64,000 bases of DNA, taken from assembly GCA_023213395.1 (NCBI GenBank), contig CM041465.1:116753741-116817740 (forward strand). Reading direction: 5' to 3'. This stretch comes from Cycas panzhihuaensis. Taxonomy: Eukaryota > Cycadophyta. The notes below the pieces were generated by a model. It searched no databases. It was not told the origin of the DNA and saw only the letters and a program-made list of their open reading frames with translations. Both the position numbers and the translations under genes were made by a program. This document shows positions 23,203-33,412 of this stretch, in pieces (within the stretch, counting starts at the first letter, position 1; each line of letters begins with the position of its first letter).

Positions 23203-23880
23203 GATCCAGTCATGTTTACATGTCCCTAATTGTAAAAACTTACTTAGAAGTCTTCAATCTAGTGGAACATTGAAAATACTCAACTTCGAAGCACTTGTCG
23301 AGAAGTTCATAGAATTTGACGAGACCTTTGATACAAACTTTGTAGCCTCTGACTCTCTTCTAGATGCAGCCTTTAAGGTAGAAGAGGATGTTTTCTATAC
23401 AAAAAATCAAAGTCCCTCTTGTGGCAGAGGAAATAACCAAGAAAGATGAAGAGGAAGAAATATAGGAAATCATCCACAAGGTCAATCAAACCCTCAATCA
23501 CAACCTCGACAGCTTCAAGGTCAAGGGCCACCTCAACAAAAAGCAAGACAGTCAAGCCAAACTAGTGCTTCTTCAAGGATAGGTAATCAAACTATTATGT
23601 GTGATCGATGTAATCATAAAGGACACTTAGCAAAAGATTACAGAACTACCACTTATAAGTTGGCTAAGTTCCAACCAAAATATGGAGCTCACAATATTGA
23701 AGAAACTTATGAAGAATCCTTTAGTGGTGCAAGTTTTGTATAAGTACACATTCAAATAATTGAGGGATCTTCAACATCAAATGCCATTAACCAACCAAAG
23801 AGATACTTTGAAGCTTGGTATGGATATATCACTTGTGAATTCCCTTCACCAATACTAAGCCCTATTGGAATTACCAATAG
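23203..23880 (+). pseudogene. gag: Copia gag, C-terminal part with zinc knuckle
   Basis: Gag resumes after the solo LTR. An open piece contains LNFEALVEKFIEFDETFDTNF, followed by a Gln-rich stretch. The CCHC zinc knuckle at 23600-23643 reads MCDRCNHKGHLAKDY: two Cys and His are intact, while the final Cys is Tyr. This knuckle would bind genomic RNA. Confidence 0.82.
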
Positions 23881-24350
23881 TATGGCTTTAATCGATGGAT
23901 AGTGGATCATGGACACAGGAGTAACTCGACATATGACATGAAATCGTAGTCTATATCAAACATTTGACTCAAATGTTCATGGAGTTATTCACATGATTGA
24001 TAAATTACAACAACCTATTGAAGGAATTAGCAACATTCACCTGAAACTCCCAGGCTTAGAAGATTTTATATTTCTTGATGTCTTATACATACCTAATCTC
24101 AAAGAAAACCTACTGTCTTTATCCACACTTGTTTCTTGTGGATTTAATTTGAGTGTGACTAAAAATAACCAAACTCTCAAGGTCATTCACCCTCTAACTA
24201 ATCAGGTGATTTTGACTAGACATCTTTTTAGCAAACTCTTTCAACTGAATGGCTCTTTATCTTCTAAAGCCCATTGTGCCCAAAGCCCTTATGCCGATGA
24301 AGAATTTACATTTAATTCCATCTTGACCCATCCAACATTATCACCATAAG
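23881..24350 (+). pseudogene. pol: Copia aspartic protease
   Basis: The active site WIMDTGVTRHM (Asp codon 23912-23914) keeps the D-T-G triad, followed by a stop two codons after the His-Met. A 118-codon open piece from about 23993 continues (EGISNIHLKLPGLEDFIFLD, VLYIPNLKENLLSLSTLV), typical of copia protease leading into the pre-integrase region. It would mature the gag-pol polyprotein. Confidence 0.8.
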
Positions 24351-24410
24351 CTCTTTGGAAGGTTTGGAAGAGTGTTAGAAAGATCTCTAAGTCTATTAAT
24401 GTGAAGCTTA
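24351..24410 (+). other. Micro-inversion in the integrase zinc region
   Basis: Positions of about 24357-24404 carry GGAAGGTTTGGAAGAGTGTT and the bases after it in the same top-strand orientation as 3690-3738, although the two elements are in opposite orientation. The segment is thus reversed in this copy. Roughly 25-30 bp on each side present in the sister are missing, which removes the WH...GH part of the HHCC motif. Confidence 0.85.
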
Positions 24411-25120
24411 TATCATTGCCAAATCTCATTGACAACCCTTTCCTAAAAGTCAGTGAAAATCAAGCTATCCATTATAATTGGTACACTCTAATTTGTGCAA
24501 GCCAATGCCCATTCCTTCACTAAAGGGAAAACTATATTACATCTCTTTCATTGATGATTTCACTAGAAAAGTATGGGTAGCTTTTCTACACAAGAAAGAT
24601 GAAGCATTCTGTATATTCAAGGAATTCAAAGCCCTCACTGAAAAAGAGTTAGGTTATCAACTCAAATGTCTTCAAACTGATAATGGTGGTGAATATACCT
24701 CATATATGTTTGAAAGCTACCTTCGAGACAATGGCATCAAGCATCAAACAATAGTAGCAGGTACCCCACAACAAAATGGAGTTGCCGAGCATATGAATAA
24801 GATAATCATGAACATGGCTCATGCTATGTTAATATACAAAAATGTACCTACTTATCTATGGGCTGAAACAATCTAGACAGTTATTTATTATATCAATGTT
24901 GTTAGCCCATCAAAGGAAGTACAATCACCTAATGAAAAGTGGTTAGGACAAGCCCCCATTATTTACTACTTTAAAATTTTTAGCTCTACATGCTATGCCC
25001 ATATTCTAGATGCAGATCAAAATAAACTCTAACCAAGGGCACTTAAAGGCATATTTGTTGGATACCCTATGGATAAGAAAATGTATAAGGTCTTCATACC
25101 TTCACAATGAAAAATCATCG
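24411..25120 (+). pseudogene. pol: Copia integrase core
   Basis: A 133-codon open piece (about 24478-24876) holds the full DDE core: YYISFIDDFTRK, LQTDNGGEYTS and QQNGVAEHMNK. There are 35 residues between the second Asp and the Glu, the D35E spacing. The C-terminal part (KGIFVGYPMDKKMYKVFIPS, about 25040-25110) follows after a few stops. The zinc domain upstream is wrecked by the micro-inversion. Confidence 0.9.
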
Positions 25121-25700
25121 TTACCAAAATGTTATTTTTACGAAGACAGAGGATCGGTTACTTAAATTAGACTCCATAGTACCCTCATGCCACTACAATA
25201 ATGTTATCAAGTATGATGTTCAGATTCCAAATTTTGGGGGGGGGGGGAGGACAGACATAAATTATGCTAAATATTAGAAGCTGGCAATAGAGCCTTGAAG
25301 GATACAAGTTGTGACTTTGAACCAATGAGTGCACATCTAGCACCATCTTTTAAAGATAATAAAGTTGACAAAGGCAAAGCCATTATAGAAGAACCATCCT
25401 CTCCATCTTCAATTAACAAATGTAAAACAGTGGTAGAAGGACCATCTTCCTCATGCATATCAACATCCTCATCACAAAATAATCATTTTAATAAACATGA
25501 TGAGAACCAAGAAGTTAGGGAAATGAAGATATCATTCCTAACCCAAGGATCTCGAGAAGCCTGCCAGCTCAATAAGGATATACGACCAGATGAGGTGGGC
25601 AAAACTGGCACTCGAAGTGCCCATAGAGCAAGGATACAAGAATCATTATATATTGAGCTTGAACCAACAGAATTGCACCTTACTCTTAATGAAGAGCCTT
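25121..25700 (+). pseudogene. pol: Variable linker between integrase and RT
   Basis: A mostly open Ser/Pro/Glu-rich stretch (146-codon piece at 25295-25735) links integrase to RT, as is usual in copia pol. It includes a run of twelve G at 25236-25247, probably a slippage site. No domain is recognised. Confidence 0.6.
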
Positions 25701-27238
25701 TAATGTACCAAGAAGCTGTAAAGCATACAGCTTAGAGAAATGCCATGAATGAAGAGTACCAATCTCTTATCAAGAACGGTATATGGGTGCTCATTGATCT
25801 ACCACTTGGCAGAATGGTAGTTCAAAATAAATGGGTGTTCAAAAACAAATATAGATCAGATGACACCCTTGAAAAACATAAGGCGAGGTTGGTAGCTAAA
25901 GGATTTACACAAAAGGAATGTACTGACTACACTGAAGTCTTTGCACCTACAACTAAGTGGCCTACAATTAGAACTCTTATGGCCTTGGCTGCTCAACAGG
26001 GTTGAAAAATCCACCAACTTGATATTAAGATCGCGTTTCTTAATGGAGATCTTGAAGAAGAAATTTATATGGCTCAGTTAGAAGGATATGAGATCGAAGG
26101 TTAAGAGCATAAGGTTTGCAGGCTTAGAAAGTCCTTGTATAGCCTTAAACAAGCCCCTCGCACTTGGTTTGCCAAGTTGTCTGAAAGGATGAGGTAACTT
26201 GGATATAATGTTTGTGACTATCAAGATATTGATGTAACGTTATTCATCAAGCACCATAAGGATAAAGTCACTTATCTCATAATCTTTATGGATGACATGC
26301 TAGTAACGAGTAATAGTGAATAGGCAATAAGCCAGCTAAAAAAGGACCTTGGCAAAACCTTTGAATTGTCTAACCTCTATTTGATGAAATATTACTTGGG
26401 AATTGAAGTAACACAAAAGAATGAAAAAAAATTTCTCTCCCAAGAAAAATAAATCAATGGTATTCTAACCAAGTTTCAGTTAGAAGATGCTCAACTAGTG
26501 ATGTTACCTATGGACCCTAACACCAAACTCTCAGCTAAAGGTGACACTAGGGAGGTAGATGCAACACTTTACAAGAAAATTATAGGTAGTCTCATCTACA
26601 CTACCAATACAAGGCCATATATTATACACTTTGTTGGCATTCTTACTCATTACATGATAAATCCTAAGCAAAATCATTGGCAGGCAGCAGTGCAAGTGTT
26701 GAGATGCCTTAAGATGACCAGCAAATATGGTTTGTTGTATGAACCTAATTCAGACTTCAAGCTTTCTACATATACACACTCAGAATTTCCAGGAGATAAA
26801 GGTACAGAAAGATCTATGTATGGGTATATAACATTTCTTAGAATAACACCAATATCATAGAGATCCAGATGGCAGAAAATAGTTATAGATTCAACTACCA
26901 AAGTTGAATACATTATTACTTCTAATACCAGTAAAGAGGTGATATGGCTAAGAAAATTATTAGAAATATTAAATATCGCCTAAACAAGTCCTACAGGTCT
27001 TCATGTAGATAATTAATCAGCAATCTACATGGTGAAAAATCATGTATTTTATGATCGTACCAAATATATAAGTACGAAAGTCCATAAGATTAGGGAACTT
27101 ATTCATGACGATACAATTCAATTAGATTACTACCCCATAGTAGATCAAGTGGCCGATATCTTTACCAAACGACTGTAAAAGGTGAAGTTTAAATAGTTTC
27201 GAAGGCAGCTCAGCCTTAGGGCCTCCATCTTCAATTGA
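25701..27238 (+). pseudogene. pol: Copia reverse transcriptase and RNase H
   Basis: RT blocks are: [98 protein letters not shown] and IIFMDDMLVTS (the YVDD box is FMDD). RNase H shows GSLIYTTNTRPYI, LRITPIS, stop, RSRWQK, KVEYIITS and TKYISTKVHKIREL, ending in ADIFTKRL and a stop at 27236-27238. About a dozen stops interrupt it. The domains and order are textbook Ty1/copia. Confidence 0.92.
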
Positions 27239-27685
27239 TCAAAGAAGATGGCAATAGGACCATCATACTCTATTCTCTTCATGAAAACCCCTTGTGGGCA
27301 TGAAAGAATAAGAGTAAGTCTCTACTCTATCCTCTTTGTGAAAACCCCATGTGGGCACGGAAGGATAAAGGTTATACTTGTTTTAAAAAATTAAAACCTG
27401 TGAAAACCCAAAAGGGCATAGGGGATAAACAAATAATATATGGAGACTTAGCAGATTAAGTTGTACATTTAAGTTGTTTAGCTATCAGGCTACATCAAAG
27501 AGCCACCTTAGCCATTTTGATTTATAAAAAGGGCTATAAATCTTAAAAAGTTTGTGGGTTTTTATTCCCCATGAGGGTTTTCCCACAAAAGTGTCATTTA
27601 GAATTTTAATGTAATAATGAGCCTCAAATGAATAGCTCATAGAATAGATTTTCTAAAAATGACCTTCCACCATTAAGGGGGGGAT
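27239..27685 (+). other. 3' untranslated region with GAAAACCCC repeats and polypurine tract
   Basis: Three degenerate copies of a unit containing GAAAACCC and TGTGGGCA-like sequence lie at 27260-27430, and an inverted form (GAGGGTTTTCCCAC) lies near 27570, so local pairing is possible. The purine tract AAGGGGGGGA (27675-27684) abuts the 3' LTR. Confidence 0.65.
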
Positions 27686-27997
27686 TGAAAGAGGTTAATG
27701 TATTAAGGTCATTTGTGTAGATTAATTATGTGACCTTAGTATATATTATTAGCATTAGTCTCTTAATGAAATGCACTTTATGTGCATTTAGATGTAATTC
27801 CAGGTTCATGTCATTAGGCAGGAAAATCTTAACCCTAATGCTCACCCTCAATAATAAAAGGTGAAATCTCAAGGAGGGAGTCATTATTCATTCTTACCTC
27901 TAAGCTTGCTCTTATATCTTGTTTCATCTTCTTTTTCATTCTTCATTGCCATTGTGTATATGTGAGTGATTTATCTCCTAGATCCATCCTTCCTTCA
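27686..27997 (+). repeat. 3' LTR of the plus-strand copia element
   Basis: This is a 312-bp TG-to-CA copy of the family LTR, followed by the GAAAA duplication at 27998-28002. Confidence 0.95.
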
Positions 27998-28002
27998 GAA
28001 AA

Positions 28003-30066
28003 ATACATAAACACCTTTATATAAAAGATAAAATAAAGTCACTAGAGTTTTAGCCCCTTTAATAGATTAATTACAAGTTACATAGAGACTTCATAAGACT
28101 AGGCACTTAACTACTAAGGGGTTAACAGACTTCAAATTGTATTCTAATCTTGTTAAACTTAATTTTGACCTTGTAAAAAAAATATTAAATCTATTTTATG
28201 AAAAATGAAATTTACAGATTTCAAAGTAGAATTTAATGTAATTAAATTTAGCTCCTAACTTAAAAAAATAAAAATCTAAGTTACTTGGGAATCAATCTAG
28301 GTTAATTACCTCTCAATAAATTTATGTATTTTTTGTTTCCACTGAATATTGGGAGACTAATCAACCTCTAAGAACCCTAGAACTAACTTTATCCAACTCC
28401 TAATGAGGAGTCTCTACTTGGCTATGTTGTATGGTTGAAAAGGGTTTGAAAGAGGTTAGGATACATGAATAACACCTAATGAAAGTATATACTAGCCTAC
28501 ACAATCCAGTAGAGAAGATCTAAATTTAGAGTTATACTGATAATATTTTTTGTTTTTATTTTTTTATTTGTTGCTATCCCTCCTTTTATATTCTTTAAAA
28601 TTTTAAGTTTATTCAATTATAGGAAAGATCAAAGTAAACAACTAAAGGTAAAAGTAAAAGACTAATGAATTAAAAGTAAATTACTCTTCAAACTCAATAT
28701 GAAAGAAGGAAACATATGCACTTTTTTAAAAAAAGGAATCTTGCCTAAGATAAAGATAAAACTATCTTTATGAACTTCAAAAAAACTTATACTTCAAATG
28801 AAAAGTAATACTTACGAAAGAAGCCACTCATACATACTTGGAAGATGAAGCATGAGATGGTATGAGGCTGCTTTTAGGTTCTTTCCACTTGCATGTATAA
28901 TACTTAATGGATTTTTACAACTTTCAATGGTAGAAAGACTATAAATAATGGAGATAAACCAAAAACTATAATATATAAGATAAATTCTTAATATGTAAGC
29001 TCAAAATTTATCAAAATAACTCATAAGAGATATCATGCAGGCAGTAAATCTAATAAATAAGCATGAACATAATGCATGCAATTGATTTAAGAGACTAGGT
29101 TAAAAGCATAGAAATATTTCATGACAATTTTAATAATATACGATCATAAAGATCATGAATTCAATCTATCTCCTAAGAAAGAAAAAAGTAAACATTATCA
29201 TACAAAGTTTGTTTTCTTTACTTTTTTTGACCAAGCATCTTTCACAAGAATGAGGAGAAAGAAGAGAATCAAGGAAAATATATCTCAAAAGTATAAAAAC
29301 TCTTTAAATTTGCAACTATATGTGTGCCTTAGGATAGAAGTCTTCCTATTATTGGCCAATCTTTCTCCAAATTTTCCCTTGAAATAAGTAGTAAGAAAGG
29401 AAAAAATTAAGAGGAACAAAAGAACTATCAGCAAAACAAGGAGAATGAGACCAACATCATCTTGGAAATAGCTAAGACTACTATGGAGAGTGGGAGGGGA
29501 AGAGCTATATATATTGAGAAGAGGAAAAGCTCTCTTCTTAATAACTTACTCCTATAGATCTCACAAAGGGTTAACCTTTTAGCCTAGATCTTTCTAAGGA
29601 AAACAACTACCAAGACCAAAAACAAACAAGCCATAGCCAAGAGAAAGAAAGAAAGATACATTAGGCACAACATAAGTAAAAAGAATCTTTTACAAACCAA
29701 AAGAGATGGTAGAAACATATTGTCACACTTACTAAAAAAGGTATTGGAGCTTAGATTAAGATTCTACAAATGATAGGATAGCTCAACTAGCCTTTAGAAA
29801 TCTAATTTTAATAAAACATTCTAAGTTTTAAGAATTCTAAGCTCTTTTCCCTCTTAATTCTCTCTTTTTCTCACTTCCTAACTTGCCAAAGGATCTAACC
29901 CAAAACTCTCTGATCAATTCTAAAGGGTTCCTAGGTGAGAAAGGAGTTACCACAAAATTTGGGTGAGAAAATACAAAAGATAGAGAAGAAATAGCATGCT
30001 TAATTAAAAATTTTACATTCATAACAATAAAAAATGTGATTTTCTATATAAAACATGGTTGATCAT
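28003..30066. other. AT-rich region without recognisable genes
   Basis: This is the right flank of the copia insertion, probably the continuation of the older minus-strand relic that ends at 20049. I find no domain, tRNA or LTR. The open frames at 29121-29387 (plus) and 29837-30022 (minus) are short, Lys-rich and unsupported. Purine-rich GAAAGAAAG runs occur near 29640. Confidence 0.5.
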
Positions 30067-33000
30067 TGTTTCCTAGCTACCAGGAATGGACACGGGTGAC
30101 TCGACTCAGGTAAGTTCAGGTATGCTTATATCTTCCCTTGAGTCCATTTCAGAGATGATTGATTGAGGCTCATTAAACATATTGCATCCTAATTAATTGA
30201 CTATATGATTATTCTGCATTGTTTGCTTGTTCATATTGAATTTTGATATTTTTAGCCTATGACGACTAGGGATACACATCCCATGGCACTCTGCGACTCT
30301 CCACCATGTCTTCATGACGTCCCCAAGTACTTATGGATTTTGCAACCTATTTCACATCATTTATTGGCATGACATAATCCTTAGCACCTTGCCTAGGCCT
30401 GGTTGTTGTCCTTTTGGTGCCATTTGCCTCTTTTTTGAGTCCTTGACCATCGTTTCTCGTCTGTTGTGGTCCCTCTAGGTTCCATGACCCCTCCTTACCA
30501 CCTTGGCACTATATCATACTCCTTTAAGGTCTAGGATTCCCCTCTTTTAGGAGCCTCTGGAATCCCCCCCTTTCATTTTTGTCTTAACTTTGACCATACC
30601 ACTATAAACTTTATGGTACTGCTGCAAACTTTATGGTACTACAAAGTTTGTCATGGGGTGACTGTCCATGACCTTTTTTTTATCTGGCCACAGTAATTTC
30701 ATATTAAATACAAAATTATCACATGCCAATGAGTTGATTCCTGCCCAGGGTAAATCCTAATTGCTCACTGGGCTAGGGTTGGGTTTAGAAACCTAAAATT
30801 CACCTCATTTGTGCTTTCTCTTACTCACTTTTCTCTCTTCTCCTCTCAGCAAGTTCTACAACAGGTTTCAACTCTTATATACTCACTCCACCTTCCAGCT
30901 ACCAACTCCTACATCATAGGAAATGCAGATTGCGGGTCTATAGTAGTTCTGGTTGAGGCAGATCCATGCTCCAAGCATCCTACCAAGCCTCAAGCTTCAC
31001 CTTTTTCACAAGTTGTGCTCCTCTTTCGCTGTACTATAGGGGTTTACTAGCAACCCACAAAGGAACCTCTATTTTTCACCCAATTTGCTTGGTAGATCTG
31101 CCATAAATCTACCCTTACTAGGTACCTTCAGATTTATTTTCATCTTTTCCTTTCACAACATAGATGTTCTTTTATTAATCTTTTCGTACTCATATGTGTG
31201 AGGTTTTTCCTTCTCTTCTATTGTGTTGGGAGGCAAACCCTCCTTCTTACTTGCTTGGCCACTTCCTCCCCAAGTTTTTTCAAGGTATTTTCAAGGAGGT
31301 AGCAAGAAAAGAGGTTCATGTGAGAGTCAAAGGAGTCTTAGGTAAGGTTCTATATCTACACACCTTCTCCTCAAGGGCAGCCCCCTTTTCTCCTTCCTTT
31401 TTCCTCCTCTATACCTTCCTTGCTTACCTAAAAAACTATTGGAGTGGGGATTTCTATTGATTGTAACGTAAACAGCCCCTTGCTACACCTGCAACTAGTT
31501 ACTAAGAATCACATATAACTTGGTCTCTAGCCCTAGTTCATGACTTTTTAGCTTTGGGGCTTATTCTCACAAAGTCTTGCAAGAGTTGTACTTTGTAGCT
31601 TTTGCAACTTTTGTAGTTTTTACAACTTTCTTGCTACCACTTTTTTATTTGTAAAAACCTGCTTTCCACCTATTAATGAGCAGTCTTGGCCCTCTTAATC
31701 ATTGCCTTAAGAACTTAGGGATGTGTGGACTATTTAGTTGGGAGGATTAGCCATTCCGAGGCTACCCATTTTCTTTTCTTTTACCCCCTCTTTCACATAT
31801 TACTTGTTGGTTGTGCATACAAGGCAAACAATACTAACATTGTATATTTATTACTTAGTAGATATTTACTAAGTCTATTTTCTTTTACTCCTTTTCCCTT
31901 GAAAAGGAATATATATACATACATATATATTTCCCTACATGTATTTTCTCCCATATGTATCTAACGCCCCTTGAGAAAGGGCAAACTTTATGTTACGCAG
32001 GTTTCACACACTTTGGAGTGAACAAAGGCCTATGTTGCAGGTACACCTTCCTTTCTATGTTAGTATTATTGTGCTTTAAAATTTCTATAAGGGCATTTAT
32101 CCTTTCTTTTGGTTTCTTTTATGTTTAAGTTTTGGGGGAAGGTAAGGAAGCCCCCCTTTGCCAATGTTCTTCTTACTACACCATCCATGGCAAGGCATGC
32201 AAAGGAGGAAAGTTTAAACTGTGAAGGAAGCAAGAAAGATGCTATACTAATTATCTTGCTCTCGAGTATATTCCTCTACCTTGTCTTTCCTATTTTTTCC
32301 CTTCTTCCCCCTTTCTCCTAAATGAGAAAGAGAAACAAAAGGATTGTGTTATTTGCATTCTATTAGTTGTTATTGCTTGCCTCACCTAGATTGCATAGTG
32401 GGAATTAGCTAACTCACACCAATAGGTTCCACTCCTTTGAGTGACACACTTTCTTGCTTCCTCTCTTACCTAAACCCTTGTTCTCACTAGGATTTAGGTA
32501 GGGTGGGTTATACATCTGTCTATTGGTACTTCGCTTCTTCCCTTGCATATCATTGGGTAGGTTTGTATCTCATACATGCATTCTCTCTCCTTAGCAGTTT
32601 GCTTGCTCTTCTTCCTCTCTTATTTGCAAAGGATAAAGAGAGGGAGGTTAGTGCCTAGGAAAGAGAGAGACTGTGCATTGTTTTTTTTTTAAGTCCATTT
32701 CTCTCATTTATAAGAAACAAACACAAACAATGATAACTCACACCCCTACATCACCTTACTACATAACAGAAATAAATGTAGGGATAATTTACTTTCATTA
32801 TCTCCCACACCTAACCCCACTTTAGGTGTGGCACTTTGGGAGTACCTCCTCTTAAGGTCATCTTTCCTTGTTGTTAGCAAAGTCTCCCTTGGCTTTGCCT
32901 TTTAGCTCAAAGTTAGTTCATCCACCCATCTTCTCCCTCATCTACTCATGCTTCTGGCCACTCTAGGTTTGTGTGAGTCTTTTCTCTTTTTTTATTAGGG

Positions 33001-33328
33001 CTTGTTCCACTTATTCCCCTCTTTATAAAAAGAGGTGTGACCTTACCTTCGCCTCCTTTCCTTAGCCATCCAGGATGGGAGGGCCCTTTTAGAGGTTACT
33101 CGGTCAACTGAGGAGATTCCTCTTTGCCCCTAGCTCTAAATTGAGGAGGTGTTACCTGAAAGAGAGTTTGTTTTCCATTTGCAGGTCCTCGAACCTACAT
33201 TCTAATACACAGACATCCTTTATAGGTGATCTCTCTTCCTTGCCCTTATAGATCCTTAGCCACAAAGTTATCATTCGTGTTAGCCTGATCTCTCCCAAAT
33301 CTAGTGACCCTCAAGAGGTGCAATTCCA
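30067..33328 (+). repeat. LTR-A, outer 5' LTR (3262 bp)
   Basis: It starts TGTTTCCTAGCTACC and ends ATTCCA before the primer site. Its start shares diagnostic variants with LTR-D (ATCTTCCCTT) and not with LTR-B/C. The U3 is about 2.95 kb, the TATA box lies at 33024, and the rest of the LTR downstream of TATA is about 0.3 kb. A GGTACT-centred inverted repeat lies at about 30630-30657. Small open frames inside are not supported as genes. Confidence 0.9.
33024..33030 (+). promoter_or_regulatory. TATA box of LTR-A
   Basis: TATAAAA lies in CTTTATAAAAAGAGGTG, about 300 bp before the LTR end. The position is conserved in LTR-C (TTATAAGAAG, 55561) and decayed in LTR-B (TTCATAAGAAG, 40503). Confidence 0.65.
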
Positions 33329-33347
33329 CTTGCGACCATACTGGGTA
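33329..33347 (+). other. Primer binding site of the outer element
   Basis: CTTGCGACCATACTGGGTA directly after the LTR. The inner copy at 40810 reads CTGGTGACTATACTGGGG, so the ancestor was close to TGGCGACTATACTGGGG. This is a Tat/Ogre-type site, not the Met-tRNA type. The exact tRNA is not assigned. Confidence 0.6.
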
Positions 33348-33412
33348 CCCGTAATAAGGGGATCTATCCTCTCCCTGATCTGTTGGTGCTACCTTTCTTT
33401 CAGTAGCTCTCC

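Larger units (their letters stand above)
20055..27997 (+). mobile_element. Ty1/copia retrotransposon, plus strand, full length but decayed
   Basis: Both LTRs are 312 bp (20055-20366 and 27686-27997), flanked by a perfect GAAAA duplication (20050-20054 and 27998-28002). The order is primer site, leader of about 2 kb, gag, protease, integrase, RT, RNase H, purine tract. It is the same family as the minus-strand element at 76-13372. A solo LTR of its own family interrupts gag, and a small inversion lies in the integrase zinc region. Frames are broken but long open pieces survive. Confidence 0.95.

Noticed and set aside
28003-30066. Small host gene in the AT-rich flank
   Set aside because: Open frames are short and Lys-rich, with no splice-consistent or domain evidence.
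31194-31460. LTR-encoded 88-residue protein, also seen at 38599-38940 and 53787-53993
   Set aside because: Similarity is expected because these are copies of one LTR, the start is not shared between copies, and no domain or promoter context supports it.
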